A stretch of DNA of 64,000 bases, taken from assembly GCA_947650005.1 (NCBI GenBank), contig CANSTU010000010.1:1-64000 (forward strand). Direction: 5' to 3'. A program made the translations under genes and the position numbers. Of the stretch, positions 16,722 through 25,695 are shown piece by piece. The notes beneath the pieces are model-generated. The model was not told the origin of the DNA. It did no database searches and worked only from the letters and a program-made list of their open reading frames with translations. This DNA is from an uncultured Lachnospiraceae bacterium. GTDB taxonomy: Bacteria > Bacillota > Clostridia > Lachnospirales > Lachnospiraceae. Numbering within the stretch: the first letter of the stretch is position 1; the number at the start of each line of letters is the position of its first letter.

Positions 16722-18122
16722 CTAATCTTCTAACGCTTTCTTCTTCCAGGTCCCCTTTTTGTAGGATAACCAAGTGATCACAGCACCCAGAACCCAGGAG
16801 CCGAGGAGAGAAATAAAAATGCATTCGCTTCTGCCATTGGGCAGTTCAGGCGACCTGGTCATCCAGGCGATGCCATAGGCCAGCGGCACACGGATCAGCA
16901 CCGTAGTAATCAGGGAAATCCACATAGGGGTCATGGTATCTCCTGCGCCTCTCATCACGCCAGACAAACACTGAGTCACTGCCATGGCTATGTATCCCAC
17001 CGCCAATATACGCATCATCCGCATACTCAGATCCACAAGGGCATCGGTTTCCGTAAAAATCTGCATCAGATATTTGCCGAAAATCAGGATCAGTGTGGTG
17101 ATCGCCGCGGAAATGGCCACCGAAATCAGCGTCCCTTCCTTTGCGCCCTGCTCCACCCTGTCATACTTCCGGGCCCCCACGTTCTGTCCCGCATAGGTGG
17201 TCATGGCCGTTCCAAAGGAAAAGTTCGGCATCATGGCAAACCCATCCACGCGCATGATAATCACGTTGGCAGCAATGAACATTTCACCGAAGCTGTTCGT
17301 CAAGGACTGGACAATGATCATCGCCATAGAGAAGATCGCCTGCGTAATACCGGAAGGCAGGCCCAGGCGAATCATATCCGCAGTATGCTTCCTTCTCGGT
17401 TTCAGATAGGAAAGCTTGAGGTCAAAGATATCCCCCATACGAGCCAGCTTCAGAATGCATAACACAGAGGAAACTGCCTGGGCAATGGCCGTTGCCAAAG
17501 CCACACCAGCAACGCCCATCTGGAATACCGCTACAAACACCAGATCCAAAATAATGTTCAGTACCGTCGCCACCAACAGATATAAAAGAGCCGAGACAGA
17601 ATCGCCCAATCCGCGCAGAATACCGCTCAGGATATTATAATAGGCCATCCCCGCAATACCGATAAACAGAATCATCAGATAAGAGGAACACCAATCCATG
17701 ATGCTGTCCGGCGTATTCAGAAGATGGAGCAGCGGTCGGATCACAAAAGGCGCCAGCGCCATGATGATGAGCGAGGAAATGGCGGTCAGCGTGATACTGC
17801 AACCGATGGAATAGGACAGCTCTTCCCTCTGTTTTGCTCCGAAATACTGAGATACCATGATACTGGCTCCGACAGAGATTCCCACGAACAGCACCAATAA
17901 CAGATTCAATATGGGGCCCGCGCTGCCCACAGCAGCCAGCGCATTGTCTCCCACATATCTTCCCACCACAATGCTGTCAACCGTATTGTACAATTGCTGC
18001 GCAACATTGCCGATCAACATGGGGATTGCAAACGCTATGATCTTTTTACCCGGCGAACCTTCTGTCATATCAGTAGGCGCAAATAAGGACGCCAGGCTGA
18101 ATCTTTTCTTTTGTTCTTCCAT
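16722..18122 (-). CDS. MATE-family efflux transporter
   Basis: This 466-residue membrane protein has the twelve-helix, two-repeat layout of MATE exporters, which use a sodium or proton gradient to expel drugs or metabolites. Family motifs include LYNTVDSIVVGRYVGDNALAAVG near residues 44-66 and the internal repeat QNVGARKYDR in the second half (about 305-315). The N-terminus has a short basic cytosolic segment. It stands alone with its own promoter. Substrate cannot be deduced. Confidence 0.92.
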   Translation of the reverse strand: MEEQKKRFSLASLFAPTDMTEGSPGKKIIAFAIPMLIGNVAQQLYNTVDSIVVGRYVGDNALAAVGSAGPILNLLLVLFVGISVGASIMVSQYFGAKQREELSYSIGCSITLTAISSLIIMALAPFVIRPLLHLLNTPDSIMDWCSSYLMILFIGIAGMAYYNILSGILRGLGDSVSALLYLLVATVLNIILDLVFVAVFQMGVAGVALATAIAQAVSSVLCILKLARMGDIFDLKLSYLKPRRKHTADMIRLGLPSGITQAIFSMAMIIVQSLTNSFGEMFIAANVIIMRVDGFAMMPNFSFGTAMTTYAGQNVGARKYDRVEQGAKEGTLISVAISAAITTLILIFGKYLMQIFTETDALVDLSMRMMRILAVGYIAMAVTQCLSGVMRGAGDTMTPMWISLITTVLIRVPLAYGIAWMTRSPELPNGRSECIFISLLGSWVLGAVITWLSYKKGTWKKKALED

Positions 18123-18160
18123 AAAATCCCCCTTACTATATTTTTTAGACGCTTATTCCT

Positions 18161-18189
18161 ATTATAGCGGGCTTTTTTTTATGATGCAA
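18161..18189 (-). promoter_or_regulatory. MATE gene promoter
   Basis: The minus strand has TTGCAT, a 17-nt spacer and TATAAT about 40 nt before the MATE start, with GGGGGA as ribosome-binding site. Confidence 0.65.
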
Positions 18190-18244
18190 TCGGATATGAA
18201 ATATTTTCTAATTTTTTAATAAATGGAAAAGCAAAACCCAGCCC

Positions 18245-18493
18245 CTAGGCAATATGCTCCATCGCCGGTTCGTCGTTGCTCTCCGTCTTCATCCGCTCCA
18301 GCATTTCCTCCACAGTAACCCCAGCTTCCTCCAGCGCCTCGGAAAGTTTTTCCAGTTCCTCCCGTTTCTTACGTTCCAACAATTCCTCCAGCTCTTCATA
18401 AAGTTCTTGGACTCGGTTTTCCAAGTTATAAATGCTCTGTTTCGTATCAAGGATTTTCTCATCCAACGATTGCTTTTTCCTACCTCTTGGCAT
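18245..18493 (-). CDS. Small coiled-coil protein with basic N-terminus
   Basis: This 82-residue protein is not assigned to a family. It begins MPRGRKKQSLDEK, followed by a continuous Leu/Glu/Lys heptad region (about residues 18-70) that should form a coiled coil, and an acidic tail. The start at 18493 is set by AGGAGG seven bases upstream; the longer frame reaching 18583 has none. It lies after the flagellar operon and before the MATE gene on the same strand, but its own promoter is unclear. The basic head and coiled coil would suit a nucleic-acid-associated or scaffold role, which is only a guess. Confidence 0.65.
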   Translation of the reverse strand: MPRGRKKQSLDEKILDTKQSIYNLENRVQELYEELEELLERKKREELEKLSEALEEAGVTVEEMLERMKTESNDEPAMEHIA

Positions 18494-18805
18494 GGTTGTC
18501 CTCCTATTCTCCATATATGATGTCTCGATTGGCCTCGCTCCGCTTTCTTTCGCTAAAGCATGGGCCGGACAGGCCTCTAGCATTACTATCTATACTATAT
18601 GCGATCCAATAGAAAAATATGCCATGCGTGTTAAAATGTTCCGTCTTAGGAGGGTAACTATTAAAATGGATTTTCATTCTGCTTTGAACAAATTTTTCAG
18701 GAGCGTTACACGGATAAAATTTCCCCAACAGACATAAAACGCCCCATCCATGCAGGAGCACGGACAGGGCAATTTCAATAGCGATGGATTTATCATCCGA
18801 AAAAG
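18494..18805. other. Intergenic region after the flagellar operon
   Basis: This is about 310 nt between the last chemotaxis gene and the small coiled-coil gene. A weak GCCC/GGGGC stem followed by TTTT on the minus strand (around 18738-18780) may end the flagellar transcript. No convincing gene or strong promoter was found. Confidence 0.35.
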
Positions 18806-19750
18806 TTATTCTCCAAAACTTTTGCGATTCTTTTCAAACCGAGCCAGGAGCCTGTCGATCACATGTACCAGGTTGCCGATTTCAGGCTTAGTCAGCTGTT
18901 CGTCCGCACCCAGGGATTCTCCTTTGATCCGCATCTGATCGTCGATCAAAGAGGAGAAAATAACTACCGGAAGGTGTCCCAACCTGGGGTCATCCTTGAC
19001 CAGCTTCGTCAAGCGGTGTCCATCCATTTCCGGCATCTCAATATCCGTGATAATCAAGTTAACCTTATCATAAAGGTCATGATCGTTCCTGATCGTTCTC
19101 AGGTAATCCCAGGCCTCTTGTCCATTATTGAAATTCTTAATATCCGTAAATCCGGCGCGCTGCAGGGCATCATCAATCATTTTCTGCAAAAGGATGGAAT
19201 CCTCGGCAATAACCAGAGGGCTATTACAAATCGGTCTGTCTCCCATCTGTTCCACTTCAGACAGTTGGATGGTGGTTTCCGGCGCAATTTCCGCCACGAT
19301 CTTCTCAAAGTCCAGGATCGTTACCAATTCTCCCGCACACTGGGCAATTCCGGTTGCCACTCCTTCTTCCCCGTGGGTCAGGGTCTTATCCGGCTTCTGG
19401 ATATCCTTCCAGGAGATTCTGCTAATACCTTCAATGCTCTGCACCCGGAAAGCTACCGTCATTTTGTTGAAATTGGTAACAATGAAAAGATCCCTGGGTT
19501 TATGTTCCAGATAATCGTTGGTCAGGTAATACCCCAGGTCAATCACTGTGATCAGAATATCTCTGGGTTTAAAAATCCCTTCCACTGCCGGATGGGCATG
19601 GGGCATGGCTTTTACCCTTGCAGCCATCATAATTTCTTTCACCTTAGCCACATTGATCCCGTAGAACTCTCCCTGAATCTTGAACTTCATGATCTCAATT
19701 TCGTTCGTTCCCGATTCTAACAGGATTCCCTCTTTTTCTTTCTCCACCAT
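18806..19750 (-). CDS. cheV: Chemotaxis protein CheV (CheW-receiver fusion)
   Basis: The 314-residue protein joins an N-terminal CheW-like domain (about residues 12-165), which couples receptors to CheA, with a C-terminal response-regulator receiver (about 178-305). The receiver has the acidic pair in IAED, the phospho-acceptor Asp in IITDIEMPEMDG, a Ser in VVIFSS and the Lys in LTKPE. CheV is used for adaptation in Bacillus and relatives. It is the last recognisable gene of the flagellar operon, 13 nt after cheD. CheA, CheW, CheB and CheR are not in this window. Confidence 0.93.
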   Translation of the reverse strand: MVEKEKEGILLESGTNEIEIMKFKIQGEFYGINVAKVKEIMMAARVKAMPHAHPAVEGIFKPRDILITVIDLGYYLTNDYLEHKPRDLFIVTNFNKMTVAFRVQSIEGISRISWKDIQKPDKTLTHGEEGVATGIAQCAGELVTILDFEKIVAEIAPETTIQLSEVEQMGDRPICNSPLVIAEDSILLQKMIDDALQRAGFTDIKNFNNGQEAWDYLRTIRNDHDLYDKVNLIITDIEMPEMDGHRLTKLVKDDPRLGHLPVVIFSSLIDDQMRIKGESLGADEQLTKPEIGNLVHVIDRLLARFEKNRKSFGE

Positions 19751-19763
19751 CGTTCTCTCCTCT

Positions 19764-20252
19764 CTAAAGATGTTTTTCCGGTTTTCCCACCGTACGTATG
19801 ATCACGTCGCCGTTTGAAACATTGAGGAGCATTGTTCTGGCATATGCACCGCCCGTGTCCTCAGCCGCAATACGGAACCCCTCTTCCTGCAATACCTTTT
19901 TCACCATCGCAGCATTCCTTTGCCCGATATTCCCAAAGTCAGAACTTCCTTTAATATCGAACATCTTGGCCCCTCCGGCGATCTTCACAATCGTCCTGCT
20001 CTTTAGCATACCAAAAGCAGTGAGCTTGCGGACCGTCTCATGGATTCCGCTGTCTGCATATTTGAATACCTTCGGATCCCTCGGGTCGGTTCTTGCAGGA
20101 AGCATAACATGAAGAAGTCCGCCCAGCTTGATTTGAGGGTCGTAAAAAGTAATCCCAATACAGGAACCCAGCGCGTATGTAATAACCGTGCTGTCCCCTC
20201 TGGCGAACTGCATGTCGCCGATACCTACTTTTAATTCTTTATTTCCAATCAT
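19764..20252 (-). CDS. cheD: Chemoreceptor glutamine deamidase CheD
   Basis: CheD deamidates specific glutamines of chemoreceptors and binds CheC. The 162-residue protein has the catalytic cysteine in YALGSCIGI (C31) and the conserved His in GGLLHVMLP (about residue 47), plus the KIAGGAKMF segment. Its ATG overlaps the TGA of cheC by 4 nt, which fits the known CheC-CheD complex being made together. Confidence 0.95.
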   Translation of the reverse strand: MIGNKELKVGIGDMQFARGDSTVITYALGSCIGITFYDPQIKLGGLLHVMLPARTDPRDPKVFKYADSGIHETVRKLTAFGMLKSRTIVKIAGGAKMFDIKGSSDFGNIGQRNAAMVKKVLQEEGFRIAAEDTGGAYARTMLLNVSNGDVIIRTVGKPEKHL

Positions 20253-20869
20253 GAGACACCTAATTTCTCCAGGATACCATTCAGGGATTCAATGTCAGGG
20301 AGCATCAACAAGCCGTCGGAAAGCTTCTCCCCGTCTATGATGAATTCCGCATTAATATACATCAGCTTATCCGTTACATATCCGTATTCCGCAATGGGAA
20401 CCGTTAGAATACCACCCAGCATATTCATAGTAGAGCTGGGAACAGAAAGGTCGATTTCCACATCCACCAGTTTAGTAAAAGCGTTGACATAAGAACAGAT
20501 GATAATGTTTCCCACTTCCTCCAATGCGGAATAGGCCATCTCATCCATCTCTTCAAAAGAGGTATATTCCTGCCCCATCAGCTTCCCCAGCACCACATTG
20601 GCCAGATCCAGCTTGAACACGAACAACATCAGCCCATTTACCTCATTCGACATCCGGACAAGAGTTGCGGTCACGAGCTCTTCTATCGTGCCGATCCGTT
20701 CAACGGTTTCCTCATACCCCAAAATACTTACTTCCGGAATGGAGATACGCACTTCCTTCTGCAAAAGCTTGGAAAGCGAGGTTGCAGCATGGCTTGTGCC
20801 GATGCTGCTGATTTCCTTCATAACGTCCAGCTCCTGGAGATTCATATCTTCATAGCTTTTTAATTTCAT
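20249..20869 (-). CDS. cheC: CheY-P phosphatase CheC
   Basis: The 206-residue protein is a CheC/CheX/FliY-family phosphatase that removes phosphate from CheY and is activated by CheD. The family active-site pattern is (D/S)-x3-E-x2-N. The central copy is intact as SALEEVGN (about residues 110-117). The N-terminal copy reads DVMKEISS, with Ser in place of the Asn, so one of the two sites is probably dead. The pair of sites sits in a pseudo-symmetric fold. It is translationally coupled to cheD. Confidence 0.93.
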   Translation of the reverse strand: MKLKSYEDMNLQELDVMKEISSIGTSHAATSLSKLLQKEVRISIPEVSILGYEETVERIGTIEELVTATLVRMSNEVNGLMLFVFKLDLANVVLGKLMGQEYTSFEEMDEMAYSALEEVGNIIICSYVNAFTKLVDVEIDLSVPSSTMNMLGGILTVPIAEYGYVTDKLMYINAEFIIDGEKLSDGLLMLPDIESLNGILEKLGVS

Positions 20870-21024
20870 ATGCTCTGTGACCTCACCTTTCTTTCATGTG
20901 AATCTAATCCGTCCTGCCTCCCCAAGAGCTCGTTTAGCCGTTCATCCCCGCCACTTCCAAACATACCCTGTTATCCGGAGCCGTCGTGCCGCTTATCAAT
21001 ATGATCTTCTATTTCCCGACTTCA

Positions 21025-21807
21025 TTATCCTCTCAGGGAATTAATCGTGGATTCCACCTCATCCGCCGTAATCACCATCTTCAGCGCATAAGAATAGGCG
21101 TGCTGGCACTCGATCATCTTCGTCATCTCCTTGGCCAGATCCGTTCCTGAACGTTCCAGCGCACAGGTGGCAAGGTTAGAGTCCTCTACTAACTGAGGCT
21201 CCATATCTTCAGGGGCGGCCCATTCATTATCTCCCACGCTCAGAAGGCGGCTCGGATTGGTAAAGGTATATACACTCACGCGCGGAGCATCCTCATCCAG
21301 AGCTTCCTCTGTCTCTGTCTCCACCGCTTCTCCTTTCGCGAGCCTGTACAGACGCTCCACATCGGGCACGTCCGCTTCGATGCGTTCTCCATTCTGATCC
21401 AGCACCAGCTTACCGCCGTCTGTCATCAGATAAAAGACCCCATCCTCCATCTCCGCACGGTGAAAATGGCCGCTTCGGGTATAGGTAATCGCATCCGTAA
21501 CCGGATCCTGCACCATGAAAAACTGGTTATCCCCCATAATCGCATAATCCAATACGCTGTTGGTCATTTCCATGGCATCCGTACTGAAGGTACTGTAAGT
21601 CCTCTGCACCCTCACCCCATTCCCTGTCTGCAGATCCGTAACCGCATCCTCAGAATCGTTCAGATTGAGCTGCAACAGGTCGGTAAATGCCGTATTCTTG
21701 GGTTTGAAGCCATTGTTATTCACATTGGCCATGTTGTTTGAAATCACGCCCATTTTAGCCATACACGTTCCGGCGCCAAGGGCTGCTGTATAAAATGACT
21801 GGTACAT
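21025..21807 (-). CDS. flgG: Flagellar basal-body rod protein, FlgG/FlhP type
   Basis: This 260-residue protein forms part of the distal rod. It has the N-terminal rod motif (SNNMANVNNNGFKP, residues 23-36), a central variable domain (about 75-200, with an unusual Glu-rich loop) and the C-terminal helix ending DEVESTINSLRG. It follows a related rod gene, as FlhO-FlhP pairs do in Firmicutes. Assignment to FlgG rather than FlgF is by order. A 155-nt gap separates it from cheC, with no clear promoter. Confidence 0.8.
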   Translation of the reverse strand: MYQSFYTAALGAGTCMAKMGVISNNMANVNNNGFKPKNTAFTDLLQLNLNDSEDAVTDLQTGNGVRVQRTYSTFSTDAMEMTNSVLDYAIMGDNQFFMVQDPVTDAITYTRSGHFHRAEMEDGVFYLMTDGGKLVLDQNGERIEADVPDVERLYRLAKGEAVETETEEALDEDAPRVSVYTFTNPSRLLSVGDNEWAAPEDMEPQLVEDSNLATCALERSGTDLAKEMTKMIECQHAYSYALKMVITADEVESTINSLRG

Positions 21808-21852
21808 TATTCCTCACATTCTGCCGCAATACGGCAACTTATACTCAGATTA

Positions 21853-22638
21853 TTATAGCCTTCCCACCTCGGTGGCTGCTTTGCTCAGGATCTGGTCATA
21901 CATCTTCAGCACCTGGGCTGCGCTCTGCAGCGCACGCTGAGAAGTCATCATGGAAGTCATCTCTTCCAGCATATCCACATTGGATTTCTCCAGATATTTC
22001 CAGAGAATAGCCGGCCGCTCCACGTCCTCGGCCGCCTGACCGCCGGAGGAAAACACGCCGAAATCCTCTTTATGTAGCTGCTCGTAATCCGCGAAATCCA
22101 CAACCCGCAGCGTCCCCATGCTGCGCGTCTCCGTCGCGCCCGTTTGTGCGTCCACCACTTCCGTGACGCTGATATTCCCGGTACCGTCTACCACAAAATT
22201 TTCATTATCTATAAGGATCGGCTGTCCGTCCGCTCCCTGCACCCTGCCCATTCCGTTCAGGGAAAGATACCCCTCGTTATCCACACCGAAGGATCCGTTC
22301 CTGGTATAGAAAGTCCCGTCCGGAGTATCAATACAGAAAAAGCCCTCTCCTGCCAACGCAAAATCCATAATTCCGTCCGTGAGATCAAAGCTTCCCTGCT
22401 CGTAGTTCACATATGTCCTTTCTGCCGCCCGTATCTTAGATGTGGTGGCAAGAGGCTGTGCATCCTCTTTATACCTCTTTCCTGTCCGATAGAGCATTTC
22501 CTCCTGGAAGGTGGTACTGACCATCTTATCCCGCTTATAGCCGGGGGTTTGGACATTCGTCATATTGTTACTGATTACATTCAAATTCCTCGTCTGCGTC
22601 AGCATGCCCGACGTCAGATTATAGAATCCCTGATACAT
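21853..22638 (-). CDS. flgF: Flagellar basal-body rod protein, FlgF/FlhO type
   Basis: The 261-residue protein has the flagellar rod N-terminal motif SNNMTNVQTPGYKR (residues 23-36), the central beta-rich region with LAGEGFFCIDTPDGTFYTRNGSF (in parts, about 90-115), and the C-terminal rod helix (LEKSNVDMLEEMTSMM and QRALQSAAQVLKMYDQIL). It is the proximal member of the FlhO-FlhP-like pair and sits just after the sigma-D gene. Confidence 0.8.
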   Translation of the reverse strand: MYQGFYNLTSGMLTQTRNLNVISNNMTNVQTPGYKRDKMVSTTFQEEMLYRTGKRYKEDAQPLATTSKIRAAERTYVNYEQGSFDLTDGIMDFALAGEGFFCIDTPDGTFYTRNGSFGVDNEGYLSLNGMGRVQGADGQPILIDNENFVVDGTGNISVTEVVDAQTGATETRSMGTLRVVDFADYEQLHKEDFGVFSSGGQAAEDVERPAILWKYLEKSNVDMLEEMTSMMTSQRALQSAAQVLKMYDQILSKAATEVGRL

Positions 22639-22675
22639 ACTGTATCCTCCTTAATTCCTTACACTTGCGTCTCCC

Positions 22676-23443
22676 CTACATATAGGATCCCATGTAGGCT
22701 TTCAATTTGCGTATCGCCGAACTATGGATCTGAGAAATGCGCGGTTCGCTCACCTCCAGGATCTGGGCAATCTGGCCCATATTGAGCTCCTCCACATAGT
22801 AAAGGGAAATGACCATCTTCTCCTTCTCTTTTAGACATTCAATGGCCTCCGCCAGCATCTGGCGGGACTCCCCCTTTAGAAAAGCTCTCTCCGGCTGGGA
22901 ACTCACATCCCCGCTGGAAATCTGGAGAGACTGATGCTCGCCTTCATCGTCGGTGATCATATCCAGCGAAAGCACATTCATCATAACGCTCATTCGCTGC
23001 AGCTTCCTATATTTCCTGAGATCCATTTTCAGAGCGTCCGCAGCTTCCTCATCGGAGGGCAGACGGCCCAGCGAACGGCTCAGGGAAGCTTCCGCCTCCT
23101 CCATGGCCTTGACCTGTTTCCGAAAATCCCGGGGCATCCAGTCATTCTTGCGAACCAGGTCAATGATCATTCCCCGGATACGCCTTGAGATAAAAGTCTC
23201 GAACTTATTATCTCGCTCCGGGTCGTATCTGTCAATACTTTTCATGATGGCGATCACGCCCTCATTAATAATATCCTCCAGTTGCAGGCTTCCCGCGTAC
23301 ACGTTCCGCATTTGCAGAGCAATGGTTTTTACAATATATAGATATCGAAGCACCAGGGCCTGCTTCACCTCCAGATTTCCTTCCCTGCGATATAACTCCA
23401 GAAGTTCTTCATTGGTCTTCTGTTCCAGCTCATCCGGCCCCAT
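22676..23443 (-). CDS. fliA: Motility sigma factor SigD/FliA
   Basis: The 255-residue protein is a FliA/SigD-type sigma factor for late flagellar and chemotaxis genes. Region 2 contains LEDIINEGVIAIMKSIDRYDP and FETFISRRIRGMIID (about 55-95), region 3 follows, and region 4 ends with the helix-turn-helix ILEVSEPRISQIHSSAIRKL. It lies directly after flhA; the flhF and flhG genes that commonly come between are absent. A candidate target promoter lies in the window upstream of the FliD-like gene. Confidence 0.93.
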   Translation of the reverse strand: MGPDELEQKTNEELLELYRREGNLEVKQALVLRYLYIVKTIALQMRNVYAGSLQLEDIINEGVIAIMKSIDRYDPERDNKFETFISRRIRGMIIDLVRKNDWMPRDFRKQVKAMEEAEASLSRSLGRLPSDEEAADALKMDLRKYRKLQRMSVMMNVLSLDMITDDEGEHQSLQISSGDVSSQPERAFLKGESRQMLAEAIECLKEKEKMVISLYYVEELNMGQIAQILEVSEPRISQIHSSAIRKLKAYMGSYM

Positions 23444-23515
23444 CCATCCTCACCTCCTTTTCCTAAGAATCCTCCTATCTGCCTTTCGTTACGGCTTCCC
23501 CGGCCAGTTTTGTTC

Positions 23516-25669
23516 TCAAGCCCCCTTGCGCTCCGTATGTTCTAAAAGCAGGCTGCCGATGGACTGGATCTGAATATTGTTAGAAATCTCATTAAAAGAC
23601 AGCACCCTCACGTTTGGATAAAACTGATCGATTAATCGATACAAGTGGACTCGCATCACCTGGGAAGTTAAAATCACCGGGCTCTGGGAAAGGCCATTGA
23701 ATTTTTTAAGCTGCACCGTGATCTGGTTAATCAAGCTCTGAAGCACATCTGGATTCAGGGCCAAGTAATAGCCTCTCTCCCCCTTAGACAGGCATCCCAC
23801 CATCGTTCTCTCCAACTCGGAGTCCATGGTAATCACCTTCATGCTCCCGTCTTCACAATACATACGCGTAATGGTCCGTTTTAATGCGGTTCTGATGTTC
23901 TCGATCAGACTGTCCACATCCCGCACCGGCAGCCCTTGGTCGGAAATGCCCTCCAACACAGCCTCGATGATGGTCTCCAAATCCTTGATAGGTACTCCTT
24001 CCTTTAAAAGGCTGGTAAGGATTTTCTGAAAAAGGCTGTACGAAACCACATTAGGGAAAGCCTCCTCCACCAATTCCGGAGAGGTTTTGCGTACATTTTC
24101 CACCAAATGAATCACTTCCTGCCTGGTGATCAGCTCATGGGCATGCTGTTTCACCACCTCTGACAGATGGGTCACCAATACGGATAAGGGGTCGATCACC
24201 GTATAGCCATAGATCTCCGCCAATTCCCGATCCTCCGGACGGATCCACCGGCTGGGAATCCCATAAGCCGGTTCGATGGTTTCAATTCCATCGATCACCT
24301 TCTCTGGATTATCCGGTTCCAAGGCAAGGAAATAATCGATCAGGATTTCCCCCTTTGCCACTTCCTCTCCTTTGATCTTAATACAATATTGATTGGTATT
24401 CAGACCAGAGCTATCCCGCAAACGGATAGACGGAATGACAAATCCCATGTCTTGGGCATACTGTCTGCGGAAAATGATAATCCGGTTGATCAGCCGGCCG
24501 CCCACCGATTCGTCCACCAAAGGAATCAGGCTATAGCCAAACTCCATCTCAATGGCTTCCACGGCAAGCAGGGAATAGACATTGTTCACATCCTTAAAGT
24601 ATTCTTCCTCGCTCACCGGCTTAGGCGGTTCCTCTTCTCCCGGTATTCCAGGTTCCCCTTCCCCTCCTTCTCCGGTATAGCCGCGAAGCGTTCCTCCCAA
24701 GCCGCCTCCGGTTGCTATCCCAGGTTCTTCCTTCACTCTTCTGGAAAGATAATATCCGCCTCCAATCAGGCCGCCTGAAACGATAATCAGCTGAATAACC
24801 GGCATTCCAGGTATCACCGTCAGAACGGCAATTACAATGCCGCTGATCATAATTGCCGTAGGCTGGGCCGTAAACTGCTTGGAGATATCCTCATTCAGGC
24901 TTCCTTCCGCAACCGCCCTGGTCACGATCATGCCTGTAGCCGTGGAAATCAGCAGAGACGGAATCTGTCCCACCAGGCCGTCGCCCACCGTAGCGATGGA
25001 ATAAGTGGTTAGCACCGTTCCAATATCCTGCCCGGACTGAATGATACCGATGATACTGCCGCCGATCAGATTGATGGCCGTAGTGATCAAGGACATTACT
25101 GAATCGCCCTTTACGATCTTGGTGGCACCATCCATGGAGCCATAGAAATCCGCTTCCCTCTGAATCTTCTCACGCCTGGCTTTGGCCTGCTGTTCGTCAA
25201 TCAGACCGGAATTCAGGTCTGCATCGATCGCCATCTGTTTACCGGGCATGGCATCCAGGGTAAATCTAGCCGCGACCTCCGACACACGCTCTGCGCCTTT
25301 GGTGATGACCAGAAACTGCATCAAAACGATGATCAGATAAATGACCAGGCCCACCACCACATTTCCCTGCAGGATGAAATCACCAAAAGCCTTGATGATC
25401 TGTCCTGAGGAACCGGAATTGGTAAGGATGTTCCTGGTGGTGGATACATTGATACCCAGGCGGAACAACGTGGTAATCAGAAGCAGGGACGGAAATATGG
25501 ACAGCTCAAGCGGCTCCCTGATGGTCATAGTGATGACCAGGATCATCATGGAAATGGACATGTTGAGGATGATCGCCACGTCCACGATGGCCGCAGGGAG
25601 CGGTATAATCAAAAGCAGTATAACCGTGATTACAAATAATACAACCGAATAGTTGAGTATCTTTTTCAT
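23516..25669 (-). CDS. flhA: Flagellar export gate protein FlhA
   Basis: FlhA forms the nonameric ring of the type III export gate. The 717-residue protein has eight N-terminal transmembrane helices (about 10-320), the conserved FHIPEP-type cytoplasmic loop (AARFTLDAMPGKQMAIDADLNSGLI, in parts, around 145-175), a Gly/Glu-rich linker (about 325-360), then the large cytoplasmic domain that docks chaperone-substrate complexes. It is full length and follows flhB by 26 nt. Confidence 0.96.
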   Translation of the reverse strand: MKKILNYSVVLFVITVILLLIIPLPAAIVDVAIILNMSISMMILVITMTIREPLELSIFPSLLLITTLFRLGINVSTTRNILTNSGSSGQIIKAFGDFILQGNVVVGLVIYLIIVLMQFLVITKGAERVSEVAARFTLDAMPGKQMAIDADLNSGLIDEQQAKARREKIQREADFYGSMDGATKIVKGDSVMSLITTAINLIGGSIIGIIQSGQDIGTVLTTYSIATVGDGLVGQIPSLLISTATGMIVTRAVAEGSLNEDISKQFTAQPTAIMISGIVIAVLTVIPGMPVIQLIIVSGGLIGGGYYLSRRVKEEPGIATGGGLGGTLRGYTGEGGEGEPGIPGEEEPPKPVSEEEYFKDVNNVYSLLAVEAIEMEFGYSLIPLVDESVGGRLINRIIIFRRQYAQDMGFVIPSIRLRDSSGLNTNQYCIKIKGEEVAKGEILIDYFLALEPDNPEKVIDGIETIEPAYGIPSRWIRPEDRELAEIYGYTVIDPLSVLVTHLSEVVKQHAHELITRQEVIHLVENVRKTSPELVEEAFPNVVSYSLFQKILTSLLKEGVPIKDLETIIEAVLEGISDQGLPVRDVDSLIENIRTALKRTITRMYCEDGSMKVITMDSELERTMVGCLSKGERGYYLALNPDVLQSLINQITVQLKKFNGLSQSPVILTSQVMRVHLYRLIDQFYPNVRVLSFNEISNNIQIQSIGSLLLEHTERKGA

Positions 25670-25695
25670 TCAAAACTCCATCCCTAGAAAACGGC

